This document shows, piece after piece, positions 24,860 to 32,195 of a stretch of DNA of 64,000 bases. Position numbers and translations under genes: made by a program. The notes below the pieces were generated by a model. The model did no database searches and was not told the DNA's origin. It saw only the letters and a program-made list of their open reading frames with translations. The DNA is taken from assembly GCA_025463055.1 (NCBI GenBank), contig JAOAPV010000118.1:1-64000 (forward strand), read 5' to 3'. The DNA is from Candidatus Acidiferrum typicum (GTDB taxonomy: Bacteria; Acidobacteriota; Terriglobia; Acidiferrales; UBA7541). Each line of letters starts with the position of its first letter. Position 1 is the stretch's first letter.

Positions 24860-25071
24860 AGAAGAGAATCACACGCATCATTCGGAAGAGCGGCTGCTGG
24901 TATATCGCTTACATTAAGGAAATTCCCGGTGTGAATACGCAAGGACACACCCTCGTCGAAGCCCGATCAAACCTGAAGGAAGCACTGGCTCTAATTTTCG
25001 AAACGAAGCGCGAGTTGCACGCACGTAGTCCTAAGAGTTCGGCCGCTGTCGTGAAATCCTTCGCTACTTGA
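24856..25071 (+). pseudogene. Solitary HicB-type antitoxin with ATA in place of its start codon
   Basis: The frame reads [20 protein letters not shown], then KEIPGVNTQGHTLVEARSNL and KEALALIFETKREL, a full-length HicB-like antitoxin (about 71 residues) of the YIA..EIPG..TQG..EEAR.NLKEA type. No ATG, GTG or TTG is available at the expected place: the first codon is ATA at 24856-24858, overlapping the TAA stop of the carboxyltransferase gene. One A-to-G change would give the classic ATGA stop-start overlap. The first usable GTG would remove a third of the protein. No hicA is next to it. It is either a silent relic or uses a rare ATA start. Its last eight bases overlap the end of the opposing S9 peptidase gene. 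Confidence 0.6.
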
Positions 25072-27049
25072 GCAAATACTCCTGCAAGAACTCGACGGTC
25101 GCGTAGAACTGAAAGTCCTGGTTCGCCTTCTTGCGGTAGCCGTGCCCTTCGTCTTTCGCGATCAGTAGCCACACCGGAGTTCCCTGCTTCTTCAGGGCGT
25201 CCGCAATCTGCTGCGATTCGCTGACTGGCACGCGCGGATCGTTCTTGCCCGCAATCACGAACATCGGCTTCTTGGTCTTCTCGATGTTGTTCATCGGCGC
25301 GATCTTCTCCAGAAACTCCCGCATCTTCGGATCGCGCTCATCGCCATACTCGACCCGCCGCAAATCCCGCCGGTAGGCCTCCGTGTGCTCTAAAAATGTC
25401 ACCAGGTTCGACATTCCCACAATGTCCACCGAGCAGCGAATCCGGTGGCTATAAAATGTCGAGACCGCCAGCGTCATGTGCCCGCCATAACTGCCGCCGG
25501 TCACCGCAATGCGCTCCGCATCCAAATCCGGCCGCGTCCCAATCCAGTCAAACAGCGCATTGATGTCCTTATACGTGTCCTCGCGTTTGAATCCATTGTC
25601 GAGCTCCGAGAATGTCTTGCCATATCCGGTCGACCCGCGCACGTTCGGATAAATCAGCGCAATCCCCAGCTCATTCAAGTAGTAGTTGCTGCGCCCTAGA
25701 AATGTCGGCTGCGTCTGTCCCTCCGGCCCGCCATGAATCACCACCAGCACCGGCCGCTTGCCCGAAAACTTCGCTGGCGGCTTGTACAAAAATCCAGAAA
25801 TTTCTTTATCGTCGAAACTTTTCCACCGCACGAGCTCTGCCTGCGGAAATGCGTCGGTTTTCACGGCCGATTCGCTCGTGGTCCACCGCTCTAGCTTTCC
25901 GGTTGTCACATGGTAGGAATAGCAATCGCCCGGGCCGCGCGCGTTCGTCAGCGAAAATCCAAGCTCGTGCCCATTGCGATGCCAGTGCAAACTGGTGACA
26001 ACCCCCGCCGGCAAATTCCGCAACGGAATTTCCTTCTGGTCCGCCGTCTTCCGCACGTGAATAACGCTCACGCCGTCCTCGTCCTTGACGTATGCAATGA
26101 ACATCCCGTTATGTGAGAGATCAAACCGCTCCACATCCCACTTCGCTTCCGGCCCGCTGATCAGGTACTTGATTTCCGGCCGGCCCAGGTCCAAGTACGC
26201 CAGGTTCATATACTCAGCCCCGGAATCTGCCGTAACGTAAATTCCCTTTGAATCTTTGCTGAACCTTGCGTCGCCGTACGCGACCTTGTCTCCGCGCTTC
26301 GTTCCCGCGGGCATGAGCGCCGTCTTCTCACCCGTCTTCGTGTCTACCAGCCACAAGTACGATTCGTTCAGCGAAATCTCTTCCTTCAACAGAATCTTCG
26401 AATCGTCCGGCGACCAATCCTCCGGCCCCCAACCGCCGCCTTCCAATTTCGTCAGCAAACGATCGCTCTTTGGATCGGCCGGATTCATCACCCATAAATC
26501 CGTGTCCTTTCCCGTCCGCCGCGTCGACATATACGCAATCTGGTCTCCCCCGGAAGACCACGGCCCCATCAAATTCCGCGCCTTGCCATCGGTCAGCAAC
26601 GTCACATCTCCGCTTGCCACGTCATAGCGATAAAGCTGATACCACTCTCCGCCGCCGATATCTTTCGAGAAAACGATGTAATCGCCACCATTGGGATGAA
26701 ATTTTCCATTGCCAACCGCATCCGCAAAGAACGTAAGCTGCTGCCGCTCTCCGCCCGGCATTTTCACCAGATGCAATTGCGCCGTGTCCGCAAACCGTGT
26801 AGCGATCAGCATCTCGCTTCGCACCGGATTCCAATCCGCCAGCGTCGCATTTCGATACGACCCATACCGCCCCGCGGTCTCGGCCAGCGCAGCCGGAATG
26901 GGAGGAACGCCCTCCACGATTAAATTCTCAGCCGGCGCAATCGCCCCGTCCTGCGCGATTGCGATGTAGGGGCGCAGCACGCTGCGCCCCATCTCGGCAC
27001 AAACGCACAGAGCAGTCACGCTCACAACTGCCGCTAATTTCCTATTCAT
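25064..27049 (-). CDS. Secreted S9-family serine peptidase (dipeptidyl aminopeptidase/acylaminoacyl-peptidase type)
   Basis: A 661-residue exported peptidase. The signal peptide spans the first about 33 residues. The N-terminal half is a TolB/WD40-like beta-propeller (repeats such as PWSSGGDQIAYMSTRR and DWSPDDSKILLKEE). The C-terminal half is an alpha/beta-hydrolase with HGGPEGQ (oxyanion region), the nucleophile serine in GGSYGGHM, aspartate in GKNDPRVP and histidine in DEGHGYRK. Such enzymes release dipeptides or acyl amino acids from short peptides admitted through the propeller. The gene lies opposite to the carboxylase genes and separates pccB from the biotin carboxylase gene, so it was probably inserted there or the operon was split. 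Confidence 0.9.
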   Translation of the reverse strand: MNRKLAAVVSVTALCVCAEMGRSVLRPYIAIAQDGAIAPAENLIVEGVPPIPAALAETAGRYGSYRNATLADWNPVRSEMLIATRFADTAQLHLVKMPGGERQQLTFFADAVGNGKFHPNGGDYIVFSKDIGGGEWYQLYRYDVASGDVTLLTDGKARNLMGPWSSGGDQIAYMSTRRTGKDTDLWVMNPADPKSDRLLTKLEGGGWGPEDWSPDDSKILLKEEISLNESYLWLVDTKTGEKTALMPAGTKRGDKVAYGDARFSKDSKGIYVTADSGAEYMNLAYLDLGRPEIKYLISGPEAKWDVERFDLSHNGMFIAYVKDEDGVSVIHVRKTADQKEIPLRNLPAGVVTSLHWHRNGHELGFSLTNARGPGDCYSYHVTTGKLERWTTSESAVKTDAFPQAELVRWKSFDDKEISGFLYKPPAKFSGKRPVLVVIHGGPEGQTQPTFLGRSNYYLNELGIALIYPNVRGSTGYGKTFSELDNGFKREDTYKDINALFDWIGTRPDLDAERIAVTGGSYGGHMTLAVSTFYSHRIRCSVDIVGMSNLVTFLEHTEAYRRDLRRVEYGDERDPKMREFLEKIAPMNNIEKTKKPMFVIAGKNDPRVPVSESQQIADALKKQGTPVWLLIAKDEGHGYRKKANQDFQFYATVEFLQEYLLK

Positions 27050-27226
27050 AGTTCTCTCCAGGTGACGAACTACAAAACCGACCAGTCAGTGACTTTGGAC
27101 GCACGCCGGCTAGCCGCGGTGTCACTTTCGGCTTCTTTTACCGCAAACGATTGGACACGCAACCGCTTCGCGCGACAAAGACTGCCGCATCCGCATGCTA
27201 AGATTCCCTGGCACACCAAATTCGGC

Positions 27227-28741
27227 ATGTTCAACAAAATCCTAATCGCCAATCGCGGAGAAATCGCTGTCCGCATCGTCCGGGCCTGCCGCGAACTCGG
27301 GATCCGCTCTGTGGTCGTCTTCAGCGAAGCTGACCGCGCTTCTCTGCACGTCCGACTGGCCGACGAAGCCTATCCCATTGGCCCGGCGGCGTCCCGCGAA
27401 AGTTATCTCCGCATCGACAAGCTGATCGATGTCGCGCGGCGCTCCGGGTGCGACGCAGTTCATCCCGGTTACGGCTTTCTTGCGGAAAATCCCGCGCTCC
27501 CCCGCGCCTGCGAAGAAACAAGTCTTGTTTTCATCGGTCCGTCCGCCGAAGCCATGGAGGCTCTCGGCTCGAAAACCGCCGGCCGACAGCTCGCGCGCCG
27601 GTCGGATGTTCCCACCGTTCCCGGCGCCAACGATCCCATCGAAAAGCCCGAAGAGGCTCAAGCCCTCGCTCAATCCATGGGCTATCCGGTGCTCCTCAAA
27701 GCTGTCTCGGGCGGCGGCGGAAAAGGCATGCGCGTAGTGGCTAGCGATCCCGACTTCGCATCGGCGTGGCGCGATGCCTGCTCCGAAGCCCTCAACGCCT
27801 TCGGCGACGCCCGTTTGTATCTCGAGAAATATCTTGAAAAACCCCGTCATATCGAAATCCAAATCTTCGCGGACAAACACGGTCGCGTCGTCTCCCTAGG
27901 TGAGCGCGAATGCTCCGTGCAGCGCCGCCACCAGAAAGTAATCGAGGAAGCACCGTCGCCCATCGTCACGCCCGAGCTCCGCAAAAAAATGGGCGACGCC
28001 GCAGTGCGGCTCGCGCGCGCCGGTCGCTACGTCAATGCCGGCACCGTCGAATTCCTGGTCGATGCTCATCTCAATTTCTATTTCCTCGAAGTCAACACGC
28101 GCCTGCAAGTCGAGCATCCCGTCACCGAACAAGTCACTGGCCTCGATCTCGTCAAACTCCAAATCGCTATCGCCGCCGGCCACCGCCTTCCCTTCGCTTG
28201 GGAAACCATCACGCCCCGCGGCCATTCCATGGAAGTTCGCCTCTACGCCGAAGATCCCGACAATAATTTCTTCCCCTCTCCCGGAAAAATTCTTTCACGC
28301 CAGGTCCCCAGCGGCCCCGGCATTCGCCTCGACGATGGCGTCTACGAAGGTTGGACCGTTCCGAACGAATACGATCCCCTGCTTAGCAAACTAATTGCGT
28401 GGGGCAACTCGCGCGAAGAAACCATCGCGCGTCTCCGCCGCGCCCTCGACGAATATGTGATCACCGGCATCAAGACCAATGCCGGCCTCTTTCGCCGCAT
28501 TCTCTGCGAACCCGAGTTTCTTCGCGGCGAAATCCACACAAAATGGCTCGATCAGCTCCTGGCTCGAAAAAAGCACGGCGCACCCGAAAATGAAAATAGC
28601 GCAGCAGAGGCCGCCGCAATCGCCGCCGCCTTGTGGCAATTCTCGCAGTCACAAAAAAGCTCAGCGCCACAATCGACACAGGACGCATCCTCTCGCTGGA
28701 AGCAAGACGCCCGCCGCGACCAACTGGACCGCACTCCATGA
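27227..28741 (+). CDS. accC: Biotin carboxylase subunit of acyl-CoA carboxylase
   Basis: A 504-residue ATP-grasp enzyme that carboxylates biotin on its carrier protein using ATP and bicarbonate. It begins with the usual MFNKILIANRGEIAVRIVRACRELG. It has the glycine-rich loop SGGGGKGMR, HIEIQIFADKHG, ERECSVQRRHQKVIEEAPS, FLEVNTRLQVEHPVTE and the C-terminal domain ending near QLLARKK. The last about 45 residues are an Ala/Ser/Gln-rich tail. ATG 27227 is chosen from homology; the open frame continues upstream without family sequence, and no strong ribosome site is seen. It overlaps the biotin-carrier gene by four bases (ATGA). Confidence 0.93.
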   Translation: MFNKILIANRGEIAVRIVRACRELGIRSVVVFSEADRASLHVRLADEAYPIGPAASRESYLRIDKLIDVARRSGCDAVHPGYGFLAENPALPRACEETSLVFIGPSAEAMEALGSKTAGRQLARRSDVPTVPGANDPIEKPEEAQALAQSMGYPVLLKAVSGGGGKGMRVVASDPDFASAWRDACSEALNAFGDARLYLEKYLEKPRHIEIQIFADKHGRVVSLGERECSVQRRHQKVIEEAPSPIVTPELRKKMGDAAVRLARAGRYVNAGTVEFLVDAHLNFYFLEVNTRLQVEHPVTEQVTGLDLVKLQIAIAAGHRLPFAWETITPRGHSMEVRLYAEDPDNNFFPSPGKILSRQVPSGPGIRLDDGVYEGWTVPNEYDPLLSKLIAWGNSREETIARLRRALDEYVITGIKTNAGLFRRILCEPEFLRGEIHTKWLDQLLARKKHGAPENENSAAEAAAIAAALWQFSQSQKSSAPQSTQDASSRWKQDARRDQLDRTP

Positions 28742-29238
28742 AATTCGAAGTCGTGATCAACAGCACCCGCCGCATCATTGATCTCGAGCGCGACGCCAAT
28801 GCCTGGCGCATTTCGCTCGACGGCGAGGTGGTCGATGCTGACGCCGTCGAAATCGCGCCGAATATATTCTCGATTCTCCTCAACGGCAAATCGTACGAAA
28901 TTCGCGTCACGCCAACTCCCACGGGTTCACTCACGCTGCAAACCGGCCGCCACGAGTTCACCGCCGAAGTCACCGATCCTCGTGCGTGGCGCGGCCGGCG
29001 GCACGGCGCGCTCGAAGCTGAAGGCCGCCAGAAAATCCTCGCGCCCATGCCGGGAAAAATTATCCGTGTGCTAGTTCAAGCTGGAGAAAAAGTAGAGGCG
29101 GGGCAAGGATTGCTGGTAGTGGAAGCGATGAAGATGCAGAACGAAATCCGCTCGCCCAAGGGCGGCACCGTGGAGCGCTTGTTAGTGAAAGAAGGTCAGC
29201 CAGTAAACGCCGGCGAAGTTCTCGCCTGGATCGATTAA
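28738..29238 (+). CDS. Biotin carboxyl carrier protein of acyl-CoA carboxylase
   Basis: A 166-residue carrier protein. The C-terminal biotinyl domain (about 95-166) includes the attachment site EAMKMQN with Lys132 and the hairpin motifs MPGKIIRVLVQAGEKVEAGQ and GTVERLLVKEGQPVNAGEVL. Residues 1-90 are a small beta-rich domain like that of acyl-CoA carboxylase carriers, which binds the carboxyltransferase. It is translated from an ATG overlapping the biotin carboxylase stop, so the two are coupled. With pccB it completes a propionyl/acetyl-CoA carboxylase; a biotin ligase is not in the window. Confidence 0.92.
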   Translation: MKFEVVINSTRRIIDLERDANAWRISLDGEVVDADAVEIAPNIFSILLNGKSYEIRVTPTPTGSLTLQTGRHEFTAEVTDPRAWRGRRHGALEAEGRQKILAPMPGKIIRVLVQAGEKVEAGQGLLVVEAMKMQNEIRSPKGGTVERLLVKEGQPVNAGEVLAWID

Positions 29239-29316
29239 AGCAAAACCACCCCTACTTGGAAGAAGCTGCGTCGGCGTATTCCGTTTCGAGAGGCTACGGG
29301 CACAAACTACGGTTTC

Positions 29317-30429
29317 CTACGGCTGGAACGGCTTCACGGGCTTAGCTGTTTTCGCGGCTTCGGGGAGTTTGCCGGCGGCTTCAATTACTTGCTCGGCCAA
29401 ATAATTGCTCACGCGGGCTTCGTCGCGCGCAATCGCCAAATAGGCGGCGCGCAATAACTGCTCCTTGCGATTGCGCAGCGTGTCGCGAATCGTCTGCTGC
29501 ACCTGCGGATCGGTGATTCCGCGCTGTCCCGGCGATTCTCGCGTCACCAATTTCAAAATCCGAAAGCCGTCCTTCACTTGCAGCACCGGACTAACTTGCC
29601 CCGGCTTCATGCCCACAACCATCTTCTTCAACGCCGGGTCGGATTGATTCAGCGCCGACTCCGGCACATACCCCAAATCTCCGCCGGTCGTCGTAGTGTT
29701 CATGTCCTCTGAATAATCCATCGCCAACTGCGCGAAATCTGCACCGCTATTCAGGCGGTCCATCAGCATTTTGATTTTGCGCTGTGCTTCCGCTTCATTG
29801 GTGGCGTCATCGTTCTTGCGATTGCGAATCTGCGGCTCTTTACGCGGCGTAACCACGATCTGCGCAATGCGATACTGGGGCTCCGCCACATTGAACTGCG
29901 CTTTGTTTGTGTTGTAGAAATCCGAGACGTCCTGATCGCTAATCGTGATTTTTGCCACCACTTCGCGGTTCAGCAACTTCTGAATGGAAAGCTGCCGGCG
30001 CAGATCACGCTTCAAGTCGTCCGCGGATACGCCACGCTCTTTCAATTGCCGCTGAAACTCATCTTCCGTGTACGGACTTTTCAACTCCGTAAATTTGTCC
30101 TCGACCTCGCCGTCGCTCGCCTCTAAGTTCAGTTTCTTAGCGCGCTCCAGCAAAATTTCGTTGTTGATAAGCTCGTCCAACACGTTCAACTTCAGCGACA
30201 ACGCCTCTTCCTGCGAAGGCTCCTGCCCCTCCGGGCTGACCCGCGTGCGATAGAACTTGTCTACATCGTCGCGCTTGATGTCCTGCCCGTTGACCGATGC
30301 CCACACGTCCGGCGACGGCTGTTTCTGCTGCTTGCAACCGGCACCAGCAAAGAGCGCCGCCGCAAGCGGCACCAACACCGCTGCTCGCACGACTCGCTTA
30401 GAGCGTAGATCCAAGAAAGGGGATTGCAA
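29317..30429 (-). CDS. Parvulin-type peptidyl-prolyl isomerase lipoprotein (PrsA/SurA-like)
   Basis: A 370-residue envelope chaperone. An N-terminal hydrophobic stretch ends in a lipobox (FAGAGC), so it is probably a lipoprotein. A SurA/PrsA-type helical domain (about 35-170: WASVNGQDIKRDDVDKFY, LDELINNEILLERAKKL) is followed by a parvulin domain (about 180-300: YRIAQIVVTPRKE, ADFAQLAMDYSEDMNTTTTGGDLGYV, VKDGFRILKLV). It should help outer-membrane or exported proteins fold. The start is uncertain: a TTG at 30429, 11 bp after the rpmB stop, is used; a TTG or GTG a few codons later would also keep the signal. No strong ribosome site is seen. Confidence 0.85.
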   Translation of the reverse strand: MQSPFLDLRSKRVVRAAVLVPLAAALFAGAGCKQQKQPSPDVWASVNGQDIKRDDVDKFYRTRVSPEGQEPSQEEALSLKLNVLDELINNEILLERAKKLNLEASDGEVEDKFTELKSPYTEDEFQRQLKERGVSADDLKRDLRRQLSIQKLLNREVVAKITISDQDVSDFYNTNKAQFNVAEPQYRIAQIVVTPRKEPQIRNRKNDDATNEAEAQRKIKMLMDRLNSGADFAQLAMDYSEDMNTTTTGGDLGYVPESALNQSDPALKKMVVGMKPGQVSPVLQVKDGFRILKLVTRESPGQRGITDPQVQQTIRDTLRNRKEQLLRAAYLAIARDEARVSNYLAEQVIEAAGKLPEAAKTAKPVKPFQP

Positions 30430-30439
30430 GGTCAGGTGC

Positions 30440-30631
30440 TCAGGCAGCTTTCTTGACGCGGCCGGCGCGAATGCACGCCGCACAAACCCGCATATGCTTC
30501 CTCGCGCCGTTCACCACACCGCGCACGCGACGCAAATTCGGATTCCATCGCCGCCGCCGCGTGTTGTTCGCGTGGCTGATCACGTTTCCAAAATGCGGCC
30601 CCTTGCCGCACAATTCACACTTCATCGCCAT
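30440..30631 (-). CDS. rpmB: 50S ribosomal protein L28
   Basis: A 63-residue ribosomal protein of the large subunit. It keeps the zinc-binding version of L28 (C+ form): CELC near residues 5-8 and CAAC near 51-54. The family signature SHANNTRRRRWNPNLRRVR and the basic C-terminus RVCAACIRAGRVKK are present. ATG 30631 is chosen because AGGA lies seven bases upstream; an in-frame ATG five codons earlier is less likely. The next gene on this strand, the PrsA-like chaperone, starts about 10 bp after its stop. Confidence 0.93.
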   Translation of the reverse strand: MAMKCELCGKGPHFGNVISHANNTRRRRWNPNLRRVRGVVNGARKHMRVCAACIRAGRVKKAA

Positions 30632-30777
30632 AATTTTCCTGTTCAATCACTGAAAATGTCAAAAACGTAAGTCATCATTCTAGCAGACCCCTTCGCGTTT
30701 TCCCACTCGCGGCCGATAAAAAACGTGCAACGACCCGGACTTGCGTTAGTTTAACGCGTACCTGCCAACGACTCGCG

Positions 30778-30806
30778 TTGACACTCCTGCCGCGCTGCTG
30801 AATACT
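30778..30806 (+). promoter_or_regulatory. ruvA: Sigma-70 promoter of ruvA
   Basis: TTGACA (30778-30783) and AATACT (30801-30806) are 17 bases apart. The -10 ends seven bases before the ruvA ATG (30814), so the transcript should start at or within a base or two of the start codon and be leaderless. No Shine-Dalgarno sequence is present. Confidence 0.6.
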
Positions 30807-30813
30807 CTTCCCG

Positions 30814-31437
30814 ATGATTGGCCAGCTTCGCGGACGTCTCGCCGACAAGCGCCCGAATCAAGTACTCGTCGATGTAGGCGGTGTCGGCTACCTTGTGCAA
30901 GTTCCGCTCTCCACCTACGCCGCGCTTGGCGAGCTGCATACCGAAGTCACTCTGCTGATCCACACGCATGTTCGTGAAGACGCCTTCTCGCTTTACGGGT
31001 TTCTCTCCTCGCGCGAAAAGCACTTCTTCGAGATGTTGCTCTCCGCTTCCGGCGTCGGCCCATCCCTTGCTCTCAAGATTCTGTCCGGCATGAGCGTTGA
31101 GGAATTAGTGCCCGCGATACGCGGCGGCGACTTAGCGCGCCTGACGCGGATCCCCGGCGTGGGCCGCAAGACCGCCGAGCGCATGGTAGTAGAGCTAAAA
31201 GACAAGCTCGAGTCCGTGGCCATTGAAGCCGCGAAGCCCGCTGCGGCGTCGCCGGCCGGAGTTGAAGCCGATGTAGTCTCCGCGCTGGTCAATCTAGGCT
31301 ACGACGGCCGAGCCGCCGAAAATGCGGTCAGCGAAGCCAAACAGGAAGTGGGTACCGGCAGCTTCGAGAAACTCCTGCGTGCTTCCCTCCAGTCCCTAAG
31401 CACCCCCCAAGGCCGCTCCACGCGCGCTGGTGCCTAG
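30814..31437 (+). CDS. ruvA: Holliday junction branch migration protein RuvA
   Basis: RuvA binds the four-way Holliday junction as a tetramer and loads the RuvB motor for recombination and repair. This 207-residue protein has the N-terminal OB-fold (MIGQLRGRLADKRPNQVLVDVGGVGYLVQVP), two helix-hairpin-helix units (LLSASGVGPSLALKIL and LTRIPGVGRKTAERMVVELKDKL) and the C-terminal three-helix domain (VSALVNLGYDGRAAENAV) that contacts RuvB, joined by an Ala/Pro linker. Its length is normal. Here ruvA stands alone; ruvB is 3.5 kb away on the other strand and ruvC is not in the window. Confidence 0.95.
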   Translation: MIGQLRGRLADKRPNQVLVDVGGVGYLVQVPLSTYAALGELHTEVTLLIHTHVREDAFSLYGFLSSREKHFFEMLLSASGVGPSLALKILSGMSVEELVPAIRGGDLARLTRIPGVGRKTAERMVVELKDKLESVAIEAAKPAAASPAGVEADVVSALVNLGYDGRAAENAVSEAKQEVGTGSFEKLLRASLQSLSTPQGRSTRAGA

Positions 31438-32195
31438 CCAATCCCAACCCAGAAACGAGATTGCCCGCCTACATTGGCGCCACTCCCTGACGACCTGCGG
31501 CAAACAAAGGACTTCTAAAAGCGCAAGGTGCGACATGGGTATACCCACCCCCCTGTTTTGGGACAAAGATGCTGGAAGTGATTGAAAACAAAGAACGGAT
31601 CTCGCGAAAAGAGGGGCAAGAGGCGGTCGCATGCAGGAAAGCAGTTACGGCGCTTTGAGGTTGCGATGGACTAAGACTGGAACTCGCTTGGGGAGAAACG
31701 CGAGGGCGTTCGTCAGTGGAGACCACGAGGTTCGGGCGGACTGGGAGGCGAGCGTCATGCCTGATTTTAGCAACTGGATATTCATAAACAACTATGCGTG
31801 GGTGCAGAGATGTGTGTTCGAGCGGACACTTGAGGTCACTGGACGTGACGACCGAATCAGCTGGCAGTAGATTGACAGAAGATAAGTTTTCAACAAGACA
31901 TAAACGAAATTTTAAATAAACCGGAGAAGCGCGGGAATATAATCTACTCGCACCAGGCATGCTGTCCTCCTGGCCTTCCAGTGAGATTGGGGCCGCACAA
32001 CTCCCGCCTGTGATGTGCCTCATCTCGAGAGAAGCGTGGTTATGTCTTCTCGTCCGAACGCGAGCAGTTGCGACACGGCAATTGCGGCCATTGCCTCCGC
32101 ATCTAACCCCCGATTCTAATCTGCATTGGAAGAGGCTGCGACAGCCATGCTTTGGTGAATTTGAAAAATCGAAGTGAAGAAATAAGAGGTGCTTT
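31438..32195. other. Long intergenic region without a convincing gene
   Basis: These 758 bases between ruvA and the PQQ dehydrogenase hold open frames on both strands (up to 279 codons on the minus strand), but none shows family motifs, credible composition or a clear start site. A perfect TATAAT sits at 31938-31943 in an AT-rich stretch and may belong to a promoter for the downstream gene, 250 bases before its start. The 12-bp palindrome at 31536 is listed separately. The region may be a remnant of an insertion or a large regulatory segment. Confidence 0.5.
31536..31547. repeat. 12-bp perfect palindrome followed by a C-run
   Basis: TGGGTATACCCA is its own reverse complement and is followed by a run of Cs and CTGTTTTG. 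It could be an operator or a mobile-element remnant. No other copy was noticed in the window. Confidence 0.3.

Noticed and set aside
31631-31870. 79-codon plus-strand frame in the same gap
   Set aside because: No ribosome site, no family resemblance; kept only as part of the intergenic description.
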